NCBI GenBank assembly: GCA_040512755.1
Contig: JBEVEP010000163.1
Coordinates: 1 to 37,313 of the forward strand
Origin: JBEVEP01 sp040512755
GTDB taxonomy: Bacteria; Pseudomonadota; Alphaproteobacteria; Rhizobiales; Rhizobiaceae
DNA: 37,313 bases
Direction of reading: 5' to 3'
A program made the position numbers and the translations under genes. The notes beneath the pieces were generated by a model that had not been told where the DNA came from, did no database searches, and was given only the letters and a program-made list of their open reading frames with translations. Of this stretch, positions 1-7,571 are shown one piece after another (the stretch's first letter is position 1; the number at the start of each line of letters is the position of its first letter).

Positions 1-836
1 CCCTTGTTGGGGTCGAATAGCCGCGTCTCCTGATCGATCTTTCCGCCGTCCTCCAGGACCTCGATCTGCCGCCGCGCCTCGTGCTCGATCGCCTGCCCGA
101 TGAAGCGGATCGAGTTGACGTTCTTGATCTCACAGCGCGTTCCGAAGGCCACGCCGGGCCGGCGAACCGACACATTGACGTCAGCCCGCATGGAGCCCTC
201 GTCCATATTGCCGTCGCATGTGCCCAGATAGCGGACGATCGTGCGAAGCTTGGTGAGATAGGCCTTTGCCTCTTCCGACGAGCGCATGTCAGGCTTCGAC
301 ACGATTTCCATCAAAGCCACACCGGAGCGGTTGAGGTCTACGAAGGACATCGTGGGATGCTGATCGTGCATTGACTTGCCTGCATCCTGCTCCAGGTGCA
401 GCCGCTCGATCCCCACCTCAATGTCTTCGAAGTCACCCTTGCTGTCCGGACCGACCGAAACCGTGACAGTACCCTCGCCTACGATCGGCTGCTTGTACTG
501 GGAGATCTGATAGCCCTGCGGCAAATCAGGATAAAAATAGTTCTTACGGTCAAAGACGGACTTGAGATTGATTGCAGCCTTCAGTCCGAGACCTGTCCGG
601 ATCGCCTGGCGGACGCATTCCTCGTTGATAACAGGCAGCATGCCGGGCATGGCCGCATCCACGAGGCTGACATTGGCATTGGGAGCCGCGCCGAAGGAAG
701 TCGACGCGCCTGAAAACAGCTTCGCCTCCGACGTGACCTGGGCATGCACTTCCAAGCCGATGATCACCTCCCAATCTCCCGTCGCGCCGGGGATGAGGCG
801 TTTCGGATCAGGCGTGCGCGTGTCGATGATGCTCAT
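1..836 (-). CDS. gatB: Aspartyl/glutamyl-tRNA(Asn/Gln) amidotransferase subunit B (partial, 3' end off window)
   Basis: This is the N-terminal 278 codons of GatB, read on the minus strand from ATG at 836 and running off the left edge. GatB is the tRNA-binding kinase/transamidation subunit of the cytoplasmic GatCAB complex, which converts Glu-tRNA(Gln) and Asp-tRNA(Asn) to the amidated forms. Diagnostic stretches include VIIGLEVHAQ near residue 24, FDRKNYFYPDLPQGYQISQY near residue 95, RLHLEQDAGKS, DLNRSGVALMEIVSKPD and MRADVNVSV followed by EIKNVNS. The start MSIIDTR fits the usual alphaproteobacterial N-terminus; the ribosome site is weak. Its next gene to the right, also on the minus strand, lies 165 bp away. 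The reading is unambiguous; only the C-terminal tail domain is missing because of the window edge. Confidence 0.96.
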   Translation of the reverse strand, partial: MSIIDTRTPDPKRLIPGATGDWEVIIGLEVHAQVTSEAKLFSGASTSFGAAPNANVSLVDAAMPGMLPVINEECVRQAIRTGLGLKAAINLKSVFDRKNYFYPDLPQGYQISQYKQPIVGEGTVTVSVGPDSKGDFEDIEVGIERLHLEQDAGKSMHDQHPTMSFVDLNRSGVALMEIVSKPDMRSSEEAKAYLTKLRTIVRYLGTCDGNMDEGSMRADVNVSVRRPGVAFGTRCEIKNVNSIRFIGQAIEHEARRQIEVLEDGGKIDQETRLFDPNK

Positions 837-1001
837 GGCGGTCCGGAATATTCGCGTCGTTCTTATAGGTTCGACAGTTCGCTAGTTGAAACGACAGCCG
901 GTGGCAAGGCTCGCAAGCGAACGAAGAACAGACCCAATCCACAAGTCTGATGCGATTTGCAGCAAGTACTTTCCGATTTCCAGCCGCTCAGGCGCCGGCG
1001 A

Positions 1002-1433
1002 TCAGGCGGTTGCGATGTATGCCCGTATCTCTTCCGCTTCCCGCTCGACGTCCTCGATGCGCCGTTTGACCACATCGCCGATCGATATGATGCCGTCGAG
1101 CATGCCATCCTTCTCCACTGGCAGGTGGCGGAAACGCCCGACTGTCATGATTTCCATCACTTCGTTCACCGTGTGGTGCTCGTTGCAGATTTTAACCTTG
1201 GCCGTCATCGCCTCCCGGACAGGGTGGTCGAGCGCAGTTGCACCCGCTTTCGCCAGCGCACGGACGATATCGCGTTCGGAAAGAATGCCTACGATCTTGC
1301 GGTCGCCGTTTGTGATCACCAGCGCGCCGATACGTCTTTCGGTAAGGATCCGGATCGCATCGGAGAGTCTTTCGTTCGGTCCGAGCGTGACCACATCGTG
1401 GCCCTTGAGCTCCAGAATCGCCTTCACCGTCAT
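1002..1433 (-). CDS. CBS-domain pair protein
   Basis: A 143-residue protein made almost entirely of two CBS domains, about residues 8-65 and 75-132. The first carries RRIGALVITNGDRKIVGILS followed by ERDIVRAL; the second carries VGRFRHLPV and ISIGDVVKR. Stand-alone CBS pairs bind adenine nucleotides (AMP, ATP, SAM or NADH depending on the family) and act as energy sensors or regulators of partner proteins. No catalytic domain, signal peptide or membrane segment is visible, so it should be a soluble cytoplasmic regulator. Its partner cannot be deduced from the neighbours gatB and the rhomboid protease. The ATG at 1433 gives the standard length for this rhizobial family. The family call is secure; the specific function is unknown. 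Confidence 0.9.
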   Translation of the reverse strand: MTVKAILELKGHDVVTLGPNERLSDAIRILTERRIGALVITNGDRKIVGILSERDIVRALAKAGATALDHPVREAMTAKVKICNEHHTVNEVMEIMTVGRFRHLPVEKDGMLDGIISIGDVVKRRIEDVEREAEEIRAYIATA

Positions 1434-1543
1434 AATGGCCTCCTTCTTCCGCGGCCAGCACTTGCGCGCTTGGCCGGCATTCCCTCCGACGTGTCTATCG
1501 TGCCTCCAGGCGTAGCGGTTTTCAAGCCTGAGAACATCGCCCC

Positions 1544-2293
1544 TCAGACCTCGTCCGCGGTGGACCGCGGGCGTTCGCCTAGGCGCCGGTCAAACCAGCC
1601 GATACAAAGGAACCCGGCAAGAAAACCGCCAACGTGCGCCTCCCACGCAATCGCATTCGCCTCACCCGGAACGAAGCCAACGATGCCGGTCACGAGGTTG
1701 ACGATCATCCAGACTGACAGGAAAGTTACGACTGCTCGCGATCTGAAAACTGCCGTCATCGGCATCAGTTTGCCGATGAACGCAGGTTTGCCGGAATGCC
1801 GGTCGACGCGAAACCCAAAGCGAGCGGCCGCCCCCATCATCCCGGATATTGCACCTGAAGCCCCCACGAGCGGCGTTTGATCCATGCTGTACAACACGTA
1901 GTGCAACAGAGCTGCCGCACCCGACGTGAATGCCCAGAAAAGCAGAAAGCGCGACACACCCAACCGATTTGCGAGCGGCGAGCCAAAGGCGGCAAGCCAG
2001 ACCATGTTGATCGCCAGATGCATGAACGATCCATGCAAGAGGCTATAGGTGACCGGGCTCGTGAAAGCGTAAATGTCCAGATCGAACGGGCCGGAATAGC
2101 GGTATGGAATGAACGCCGCCCGGACGATCAGGTCAAAGTCCTGCGAGGCATTCAGCACATAGATACGCGCAAAGTGAATGAGCGCGCAGATTGCGATGAG
2201 CGCCGCAACGACAATCGGAAGGTTGAAAACTGGCTCGCGCCGGGCGGCCGCCCGAACCACGTCTTGTTCCATATGTTCGCTTGGTTCGGTCAT
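1544..2293 (-). CDS. Rhomboid-family intramembrane serine protease
   Basis: A 249-residue membrane protein with the rhomboid S54 signature. The catalytic serine is S146 in GASGAISG and the catalytic histidine H220 in EAHVGGFLAG. The supporting HGSFMHLAINM element (H87, H92, N96) lies in the second core helix. Hydrophobic helices begin near residue 25 and at least six are visible, so cleavage would occur within the inner membrane. Substrates cannot be inferred. The frame stays open far upstream, to about 2788, but the ATG at 2293 (MTEPSEH) is preferred: GGGAGC lies just upstream and the residues before it are not protein-like. A hairpin with a T-rich tail for this strand lies about 50 bp upstream (2343-2382), so the start may sit behind an attenuator or another transcript's terminator. 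Confidence 0.92.
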   Translation of the reverse strand: MTEPSEHMEQDVVRAAARREPVFNLPIVVAALIAICALIHFARIYVLNASQDFDLIVRAAFIPYRYSGPFDLDIYAFTSPVTYSLLHGSFMHLAINMVWLAAFGSPLANRLGVSRFLLFWAFTSGAAALLHYVLYSMDQTPLVGASGAISGMMGAAARFGFRVDRHSGKPAFIGKLMPMTAVFRSRAVVTFLSVWMIVNLVTGIVGFVPGEANAIAWEAHVGGFLAGFLCIGWFDRRLGERPRSTADEV

Positions 2294-2342
2294 TGATTGA
2301 AGCTCCCGGCGGATTCGCATAGCACCCGCGTTGCAACTCAGC

Positions 2343-2382
2343 CAAGAAAGAAAGGGCCGTTCAAGGTTTTCCCTGAACGGCC
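2343..2382 (-). terminator. Rho-independent-type terminator or attenuator upstream of the rhomboid gene
   Basis: On the minus strand GGCCGTTCA (2374-2382) pairs with TGAACGGCC (2355-2363) around a short AAAA-containing loop, followed by CTTTCTTTCTTGG (ending near 2343). This is a plausible intrinsic terminator reading leftward. No gene on that strand lies just upstream: 2383-2641 holds only non-protein-like frames and is also the upstream region of the PAS_5 gene. The transcript ended here could be a small RNA or the leader of the rhomboid mRNA. The same stretch also contains nested arms ACTGAA/TTCAGT and TGCCG/CGGCA around 2418-2470. Confidence 0.5.
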
Positions 2383-2641
2383 GCCGAGCCCCCTGTTCCC
2401 CCTGAAGTCTTTGACTGAAGTGCTGCCGCCCGGTCAGAGACGGCATTTCATGGAGTGGGTATTCAGTGCCACAGGCGCTTGCAGGCCGCAACGTAAACGA
2501 TCTGTTAACCTTAACGGCCCTGACCCGTGAACAACAAAGATCGCCGCTGGCACGCAACGGGCTTCGGATTCCATGTAGACCGAGAGAAATTTCTTTTGTC
2601 CCCGGTTGGGGCACATGAAGGCGGACCGCGCGGGGCGCATT

Positions 2642-3279
2642 ATGATGAGAGAGGCAGGATCCATCGCCTTGTTCCAGTACTGGAACAAGCTGCGCAACGG
2701 CCGCAGAGCGCCGACGCGTAACGAGATCGCGCCTGCGGAGATCAAGGCATATCTGGCGGACACTTTTATCCTCGGAAGGGAGCGCCATCGCGGAGCCGTC
2801 TTTCGCCTCGCCGGAACCCGGCTTTGCGCCACCTACGGACGCGAACTCAAGGGTTTCTCATTCCAATCGCTCTGGAGACGCGAAGACCAGCGCATTGTGA
2901 CCAGCGTGGCCGATGCCGCATTCACATTGAAATCTGTCGCCCTCCTCACTGTCACAGGTGTCAGCCGCAGCTGTCGCGAGAGCGATTTCGAGCTACTCCT
3001 GCTGCCGCTTGAGGGCGGACTGGAAAGCCCGCGCTGTATGGGCGCCCTGTCGGCCTACAGGATACGTTCTGGCTCGGCGCGGACCCGATCACTGAGACCC
3101 GAGTTAATGAAGCTCGTGTCGTCGATCCCGATACCGAATTGCCACTCCCCACGAGCCGCACTGAAATCGGGGCTCCACCGATGGCGCCGGGTGCGGACGT
3201 ACTGGCACACGGGGACAAAACCGCACTGGGTCGCCGTATCCGCCATCTGGTTGTTCTCGAAGGCGGACGCCGAGCTTAG
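2642..3279 (+). pseudogene. PAS_5-family (DUF1457-like) protein gene with a frameshift
   Basis: The first part reads as a typical alphaproteobacterial PAS_5 protein: SIALFQYWNKLRNGRRAPTR, then IKAYLADTFIL, FRLAGTRLCATYGRELKG, FELLLLPLE and MGALSAY. Immediately after GCC TAC (ending 3058) the frame becomes unlike the family. If reading resumes at GAT 3061, the expected C-terminus appears: DTFWLGADPITETRVNE and, at the end, GRRIRHLVVLEGGRRA with a stop at 3277-3279. So one base is missing (or two are extra) at 3058-3061. The uncorrected frame instead runs to a stop at 3320-3322 with a basic, low-quality tail. Start is ATG 2642 or 2645; ATG 2615 and TTG 2606 are in-frame alternatives. Such proteins are presumed PAS sensors, possibly controlling motility or the cell cycle. 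This may be a real inactivation or a sequencing error. Confidence 0.8.
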
Positions 3280-3376
3280 TCCAGATGCGCTACAATCCTG
3301 CTGCGAATCCTGCCCGGCTTAGCCGCTCGTTAACCGGAATAACTGTACTTTCAGATGGGTTCGCGGGCGGCGAGGA

Positions 3377-4009
3377 ATGGCGGGGGTAATGGCGGTGATG
3401 CAGTCTGCTGCGGTCGACCGGATGTCGTCCAGAGTGGAGCGGCGTAATTTCCAGCGTGTGCGCGTAAAGATACATGGCCGCTATATGCTGGAAGATCGCT
3501 CCGAATATACCTGTCAGGTTATAGATATGTCCCCCGGCAACGTGGCGCTCCGTGCCGACCGTGCCGGCGAACCGGGCGAGAAGGTGATCGCCTATATCGA
3601 TCATATCGGCCGTGTCGAAGGCGTCGTCACCAGAAGGATGGCCGATGGCTTCGCCATGACGGTTATCGCTTCTGACCGGAAGAAAGACAAACTTGCCGCA
3701 CAGCTGACCTGGCTGGCCAACAAACACGAATTGGATCTACCGGAGGATCGCCGACACGAGCGTATAGCCCCGCGCAAGCCCGCGAGCATGCTGCAACTGA
3801 CTGACGGACGGCAATATGCCTGTCGCATCATCGATCTGTCGCTGTCCGGCGCGGCCATCGAGATCGACGTTAAGCCGGCGCTCGGTGTGCAGGTCACTCT
3901 GGGTACCATGCGCGGTCAGGTCGTGCGCCACTTTGAAGATGGCATCGCGGTCGAATTCGCAGTCATCCAGCGGCCAGAGACATTGGGTTCGGAATTTCAG
4001 CAGCGCTAA
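3377..4009 (+). CDS. Tandem PilZ-domain protein, presumed cyclic-di-GMP receptor
   Basis: A 210-residue soluble protein with two PilZ modules. Module 1 (about residues 20-105) has the arginine motif in ERRNFQR, but its second motif reads DMSPGN at 50-55, so the expected glycine of DxSxxG is displaced. Module 2 (about 122-205) has R125xxxR129 in DRRHER and a canonical DLSLSG at 153-158. PilZ domains bind cyclic di-GMP and act as adaptors controlling motility, exopolysaccharide or cell-cycle functions. The intact motifs suggest the second module is the binding one and the first is degenerate or structural. The ATG at 3377 follows GAGGA very closely; the ATGs at 3398 and 3422 are plausible alternatives that keep both domains. 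The gene stands alone, with 650 bp of non-coding sequence after it. Confidence 0.88.
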   Translation: MAGVMAVMQSAAVDRMSSRVERRNFQRVRVKIHGRYMLEDRSEYTCQVIDMSPGNVALRADRAGEPGEKVIAYIDHIGRVEGVVTRRMADGFAMTVIASDRKKDKLAAQLTWLANKHELDLPEDRRHERIAPRKPASMLQLTDGRQYACRIIDLSLSGAAIEIDVKPALGVQVTLGTMRGQVVRHFEDGIAVEFAVIQRPETLGSEFQQR

Positions 4010-4173
4010 GCGATTCTGAAAAACCCCTGTGCCGGCAAGACACCAGAAGATCCGGCAGCGCATCCTTCAGCGGAAGTCCGATCCTGTTAATTTCTGCGTC
4101 CGATTCCGTTAATGCAGCCGGCATTTCGGACAGATGCGGCGCACTCCCTGCAAAAGACATTTCCTTCAGCGCA

Positions 4174-4194
4174 GCGCGTCCACTTTGGACGCGC
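4174..4194. repeat. Extragenic palindrome of rhizobial type
   Basis: Perfect 9-bp arms GCGCGTCCA / TGGACGCGC separated by CTT, followed by GCAGGACGCTTTAAT. This hairpin, with a half-repeat GGACGCTTTAA after it, resembles the short extragenic palindromes I recall from many Mesorhizobium/Sinorhizobium intergenic regions. There is no T tract, so it is a weak terminator for the PilZ gene ending 165 bp upstream. It is the first element of the gene-free stretch 4010-4668. Confidence 0.5.
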
Positions 4195-4347
4195 GCAGGA
4201 CGCTTTAATAGGCCGTTGAAAAACTCGGGCTGAAACGAAGATCACGGCACAATCGAATCCTTGGCCCGCCTACGCATCCTTGTTGCGTGAGCCAGCTGCC
4301 GCACGAATCGATATTGCGTCAGGACGTACCGACATCCTTTTCACCGG

Positions 4348-4420
4348 CCTGCTAGATCTTTGACTCTGCGCATCGTGCATTTCCGAAAATCGATTCTGAT
4401 CTCGGGCCGATGCGTTAGTC
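4348..4420. repeat. Probable rhizobial extragenic repeat in the 4010-4668 gap
   Basis: The stretch from GCTAGATCTTTG through GCGCATCG, TTCCGAAAATCGATTCTGAT and CTCGGGCCGATGCG to TTAG matches from memory a common extragenic repeat of Mesorhizobium-like genomes. It contains no protein-like frame. A little upstream, GGCCGTTGAAAAACTC near 4211-4226 resembles sequences found next to some insertion elements, but no second end or transposase remnant is visible. Copy number elsewhere in the genome would decide whether either is a repeat. Confidence 0.4.
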
Positions 4421-4555
4421 TGGACGGCGCTCAGATCGCCTCCAATCGAGCCAGGTTCCCTCTCGGTTTGTCTACTGACTTACCCACCAGCAAGCCGCGC
4501 CGCCGGTCGAATGGTTAATACGGTCATACTTTCTTGCATAAAAATTTATACTCAT

Positions 4556-4585
4556 TTGACATAAGTTTTATTCGTATTCTATTCT
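4556..4585 (+). promoter_or_regulatory. Sigma-70-type promoter for the BTLCP gene
   Basis: A perfect -35 TTGACA (4556-4561) is followed after 18 bp by TATTCT (4580-4585), inside an unusually AT-rich block (about 4520-4620) in otherwise GC-rich DNA. Transcription would start near 4592, giving a leader of about 75 nt before the ATG at 4669, which has AGGAGG at 4656-4661. The sequence shows the boxes directly; the activity is inferred. Confidence 0.55.
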
Positions 4586-4668
4586 ATATATATTCAATAT
4601 CTACTTCGATGTTTTGTGTCAAATAAATCCTCCTCTGCCATTGTTGCCTCAAACCAGGAGGCATCAGG

Positions 4669-5271
4669 ATGGCAAAAGCAACAGCAAGGCTGGTTTTTTC
4701 AGGCTTCGCCATTTTGTTCGTATTCTTGGTGCAGGCAGTGGCCGCTTCCGAGTCGATGACCACCGGGAGCCGCACGACACAGCCGATCGGTCATTTTCAA
4801 TTCTGCCAGCGCGCCCCGGAGGAATGCCAACAAAAGACCTCGGGTTCACGTCCGGCGGAACTGACGCGCGCTCTTTGGGCCGAGATGGTGGACATCAACA
4901 ACGCCATCAACACGGCGGTTACGCCTCGTACGGATATGGAGATGTGGGGACAGGAGGAGGTCTGGTCGTATCCGGACGGGCTCGGCGACTGCGAGGACTA
5001 CGTGCTCGAAAAGCGCCGCGAACTGATGGCCGCCGGAGTACCTGCTGGCAGCCTGCTGATCACAGTGGTTCGCCAACCGAATGGTGACGGCCATGCGGTG
5101 CTGACAGTGCGGACAACCGAAGGAGACTACATCCTCGATAATCTCGAACCCCGCGTGCTCGCATGGCAGGAAACTGAGTACACCTACCTGAAACGCCAGT
5201 CGGAGAAGAACTCAGGCGCCTGGGTGTCGATCACCGACGGCCGCACTTCAGCAGTCGGTTCGGTCCGCTGA
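4669..5271 (+). CDS. BTLCP-type transglutaminase-like cysteine protease (peptidase C93 family), exported
   Basis: A 200-residue protein with a Sec signal peptide (hydrophobic residues about 8-25, cleavage after AVAA). The mature part fits bacterial transglutaminase-like cysteine proteases: the catalytic cysteine is C108 in GLGDCEDYVLEKR, the histidine H142 in GDGHAVLTV and the acid D157 in YILDNLEP. Relatives such as LapG cleave large surface adhesins in the periplasm under cyclic-di-GMP control. The PilZ protein gene upstream makes a cyclic-di-GMP link tempting, but no LapD or adhesin is present here, so that is speculation. The start is supported by AGGAGG seven bases upstream. The gene is monocistronic: its own promoter precedes it and a strong hairpin follows at 5330. 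Confidence 0.9.
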   Translation: MAKATARLVFSGFAILFVFLVQAVAASESMTTGSRTTQPIGHFQFCQRAPEECQQKTSGSRPAELTRALWAEMVDINNAINTAVTPRTDMEMWGQEEVWSYPDGLGDCEDYVLEKRRELMAAGVPAGSLLITVVRQPNGDGHAVLTVRTTEGDYILDNLEPRVLAWQETEYTYLKRQSEKNSGAWVSITDGRTSAVGSVR

Positions 5272-5329
5272 ATTGGTAACGAGACGCCCGGTCGAGTCCC
5301 CACCTTTCCGTCCCCAACGACCGGGTTCA

Positions 5330-5358
5330 GGAGCCGGCCCAGTCTCCGGGCCGGCTCC
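5330..5358. terminator. Bidirectional hairpin between convergent genes
   Basis: Perfect 11-bp arms GGAGCCGGCCC / GGGCCGGCTCC with loop AGTCTCC, followed by ATCTATTTAA on the plus strand. It lies between the convergent BTLCP and carbonic anhydrase genes and probably ends transcription of the former. Confidence 0.65.
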
Positions 5359-5371
5359 ATCTATTTAACGC

Positions 5372-5899
5372 TCAAAGGCGTGCGAGCGCTTTTGAGAAGC
5401 GCCTGGCGTTGGCGACATAGTGCGCCGCAGAGCGCCCAAGCATGGCGATCGCTGCTTTATCCAGCGCGCGTACCGCTTTCGCCGGTGCGCCGACGATCAG
5501 AGACCCGGCCGGAAATTCTTTGCCTTCGGTCACAAGGGCTCCGGCGCCGACGAGAGAATTGTCCCCAATCCTCGCACCGTTCAGTATAGTCACTCCCATG
5601 CCAATCAGGCTGTTGTCTCCGATCGTGCAGCCATGGAGTATCGCGCGATGTCCGATAGTGCATCCGCGGCCGACCGTCAGCGGAAAGCCGGGGTCGGTAT
5701 GCATCACCGTGTGCTCCTGCACATTCGTATCGGGGCCGATCGTGATCGCCTCGTTGTCGCCCCGGATGACTGCGCCGAACCAGATGCCGACGTTCGCGCC
5801 AAGCCGCACGCGGCCGATTAGCGATGCGTCCGGTGCCAGCCAGACGCTCGCTTCGTCTTCAAACTCCGGACTGACACCCTCGATTGCGTAAATCGGCAT
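5372..5899 (-). CDS. Gamma-carbonic anhydrase-family protein (left-handed beta-helix)
   Basis: A 175-residue hexapeptide-repeat protein covering the whole gamma-carbonic anhydrase/YrdA-like family. Repeats of the LIGRVRLGANVGIW and TIGDNSLIGMGVTILNGARI kind run from about residue 18 to 135. The expected zinc ligands are present: H67 in QEHTVMH, H84 and H89 in GHRAILHG. RGDNEAI at 46-52 is the usual family signature. The protein is a cytoplasmic trimer by homology; many members show little or no carbonic anhydrase activity when tested, so the reaction is uncertain. The ATG at 5899 has GAGGAG a few bases upstream. It is transcribed alone, towards the BTLCP gene. Confidence 0.92.
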   Translation of the reverse strand: MPIYAIEGVSPEFEDEASVWLAPDASLIGRVRLGANVGIWFGAVIRGDNEAITIGPDTNVQEHTVMHTDPGFPLTVGRGCTIGHRAILHGCTIGDNSLIGMGVTILNGARIGDNSLVGAGALVTEGKEFPAGSLIVGAPAKAVRALDKAAIAMLGRSAAHYVANARRFSKALARL

Positions 5900-6150
5900 T
5901 GCTGCTCCTCACTATTGTTTGCATCAGCCTAAGGCATGATTTGGCGCAGTTGGGAAGTACAGATGGCGTCTGCCTCTCCCTCCTGTCCTCATCTCCCCGG
6001 GAGTCGACCATTCGCCTGCCGCATCCACGAAATCCGACGCGCGTGATTTACCGTTCGTTTACCATACGAGCCACACAGTAGCGCCGGGTGGTGCAAGGGA
6101 TCGGATGCGCCTTCGTCGAAGATGAAGTGCATGCGGTCCAGGGGATGGGC

Positions 6151-6897
6151 ATGGAGCAGCGGGCGGAGCGCGAGCTACAGGTGAAGGCGGTCGGTTCGGC
6201 CTTCATGAAGCGTGTTTTCTACGTTTTTGCAGCACTCGCCATCCTGTCCGTGGGCATCAGCCTCGCCGGCGAGCGCATTGGCCGCATCCTGGCGCTGGCC
6301 GGCCATACGGAGGACACGACCATTCACGAAATCGTGATTGGGAACAATGTTTTAGATGTCCCGGCTAATGTCATTCGCTTCGAACGCGCGCGCCGTGACG
6401 GAATCGCCGAGCGGCTGGACCTGTATCTTCGTTGGCCTGATATGAATGGCTATTCGGCAGCGGCGCGCGATGATTTCAACCACGCACATGGCGGCAAAAA
6501 GATCCTGTTTGTATCATTTGGCGAGCAGTCCATGTCGCGCGACATGAGCGGTCGGTTCGACCCGATCTACCGGTCGCTGATCGTCGAGCCTGGCGTCCCC
6601 GGACAAGGCGGCACCACACTTTATGGATTCAAAGACAGATCAGGCTATGTCGACGAAGTTCTGGCTGTTGCGGAACGCTCCGGACAGGCTCCGTTCGTGG
6701 CCCGCTGTCTGAACGGCGAAAGCGCGCAGGAATCGCTAGCTCCCTGCGAACGCGACATCCTTATCGGCCACAACCTAAGTCTCTCCTATCGATTTCCAAG
6801 GGAGTTACTGCCAGGTTGGCGCGCTCTCGAAGCAGCAGTACTGGCGACGGCCAATCGCTATCTGAGAACGACTGATACAGGCAGCTATTCCGGCTAG
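6151..6897 (+). CDS. Conserved hypothetical protein with one N-terminal membrane anchor
   Basis: About 248 residues. A single hydrophobic segment, VFYVFAALAILSVGISLAG, lies near residues 22-40. It is followed by a soluble region of about 200 residues, probably periplasmic, with two cysteines (in VARCLNGE and APCERD) that could form a disulfide. The stretch FVSFGEQSMSRDMSGRFDPI to SLIVEPG and LYGFKDRSGYVDEVL is conserved-looking, but I recognise no named domain. Start: ATG 6151 has AGGGG six bases upstream; ATG 6145 and the far-upstream GTG 6088 are alternatives. It is flanked by carbonic anhydrase (divergent) and DUF3126 (convergent), which does not reveal a role. Confidence 0.72.
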   Translation: MEQRAERELQVKAVGSAFMKRVFYVFAALAILSVGISLAGERIGRILALAGHTEDTTIHEIVIGNNVLDVPANVIRFERARRDGIAERLDLYLRWPDMNGYSAAARDDFNHAHGGKKILFVSFGEQSMSRDMSGRFDPIYRSLIVEPGVPGQGGTTLYGFKDRSGYVDEVLAVAERSGQAPFVARCLNGESAQESLAPCERDILIGHNLSLSYRFPRELLPGWRALEAAVLATANRYLRTTDTGSYSG

Positions 6898-6958
6898 TGA
6901 AGCGTCGTTGAAGCTGACCGGAACCTCTTTGCGTGTATCCGTCACCTTGTGTGAACGA

Positions 6959-7159
6959 CTACAGATCGATGTCGAGGATGGCCATCGAGAAATTGTAATC
7001 GCCGTCGTCCTCGTCCTTGAAAACAATCCCCAAGAACTCATCGCCGATATAAACCTCAGCCGAATCGTCCTTGCGCGGTCGCGCCTTCACTTGCAGGTTG
7101 GGATTCTGAAAGGTGCGCTTGAAAAAGGCGTCGAGTTTTTTGATTTCTTCGGGCTTCAC
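6959..7159 (-). CDS. DUF3126 family protein
   Basis: A 66-residue acidic protein starting at GTG 7159, with GGAGAAAG about seven bases upstream. The sequence KPEEIKKLDAFFKRTF, then QVKARPRKDDSAEVYIGDEF, LGIVFKDEDDGDYNF and SMAILDIDL is typical of DUF3126, a small protein family nearly confined to Hyphomicrobiales, without a known function. From memory it commonly sits beside cysE; here a CAP lipoprotein gene on the other strand lies between the two. The reading frame extends upstream to 7414 but that extension is low-complexity and lacks a ribosome site. Confidence 0.85.
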   Translation of the reverse strand: MKPEEIKKLDAFFKRTFQNPNLQVKARPRKDDSAEVYIGDEFLGIVFKDEDDGDYNFSMAILDIDL

Positions 7160-7253
7160 CGGCTTTCTCCGCTCACGCTGGTTCGCTTTGGAACGCGCTT
7201 CTGGCACGTCAACAATACTCGTGTAAAGGGAAGCGGGAAACGCCTGTGGGAGG

Positions 7254-7517
7254 CTACTGCCAGTCTCCCGCAGATTGCGTATTGCAGTTGATGGTCTCGA
7301 CGGCCTCAGCCTCCGTTCCTCCAGTGCCTTGCCAACTCTGCAGATGCATGGCGAGGGCCTCTGCCAGCCTCTCCTGCCTGAGCACAAACAACCAAGCTCG
7401 TTTGACCAATTCACTCATCCGGACAGCGTTTTGTTTGCGGCCCCGTCCGCCGATACGTTTGTTCTTCCGACAGAGTTCAACGGCTTCGGAGCGCCGCAAC
7501 ATTTCTTGGTTTGCCAA
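7254..7517 (-). CDS. Doubtful small ORF in the 7160-7571 gap
   Basis: The only protein-like frame in a 410-bp stretch without a clear gene. It would encode 87 residues from TTG 7517 (or 82 from ATG 7502), with a basic, amphipathic first half (RKNKRIGGRGRKQNAVRMSE, then LVKRAWLFVLRQERLAEAL) and a featureless tail. Neither start has a good ribosome site, and two overlapping frames on the plus strand are similarly open. I do not recognise it. It could equally be part of the 5' region of the DUF3126 gene. Confidence 0.25.
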   Translation of the reverse strand: MANQEMLRRSEAVELCRKNKRIGGRGRKQNAVRMSELVKRAWLFVLRQERLAEALAMHLQSWQGTGGTEAEAVETINCNTQSAGDWQ

Positions 7518-7571
7518 TGTCTTGACCGCCGCCTAACGAAAACGCCATCGCAAATGCCATTGGGGTGATCC

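Noticed and set aside
957..1880. A 307-residue open frame on the plus strand.
   Set aside because: It lies antisense to the CBS and rhomboid genes; no ribosome site or recognisable motif.
4205..4230. GGCCGTTGAAAAACTC considered as the end of an insertion sequence.
   Set aside because: No partner inverted repeat, target duplication or transposase frame is visible nearby, so it is only mentioned as a resemblance.
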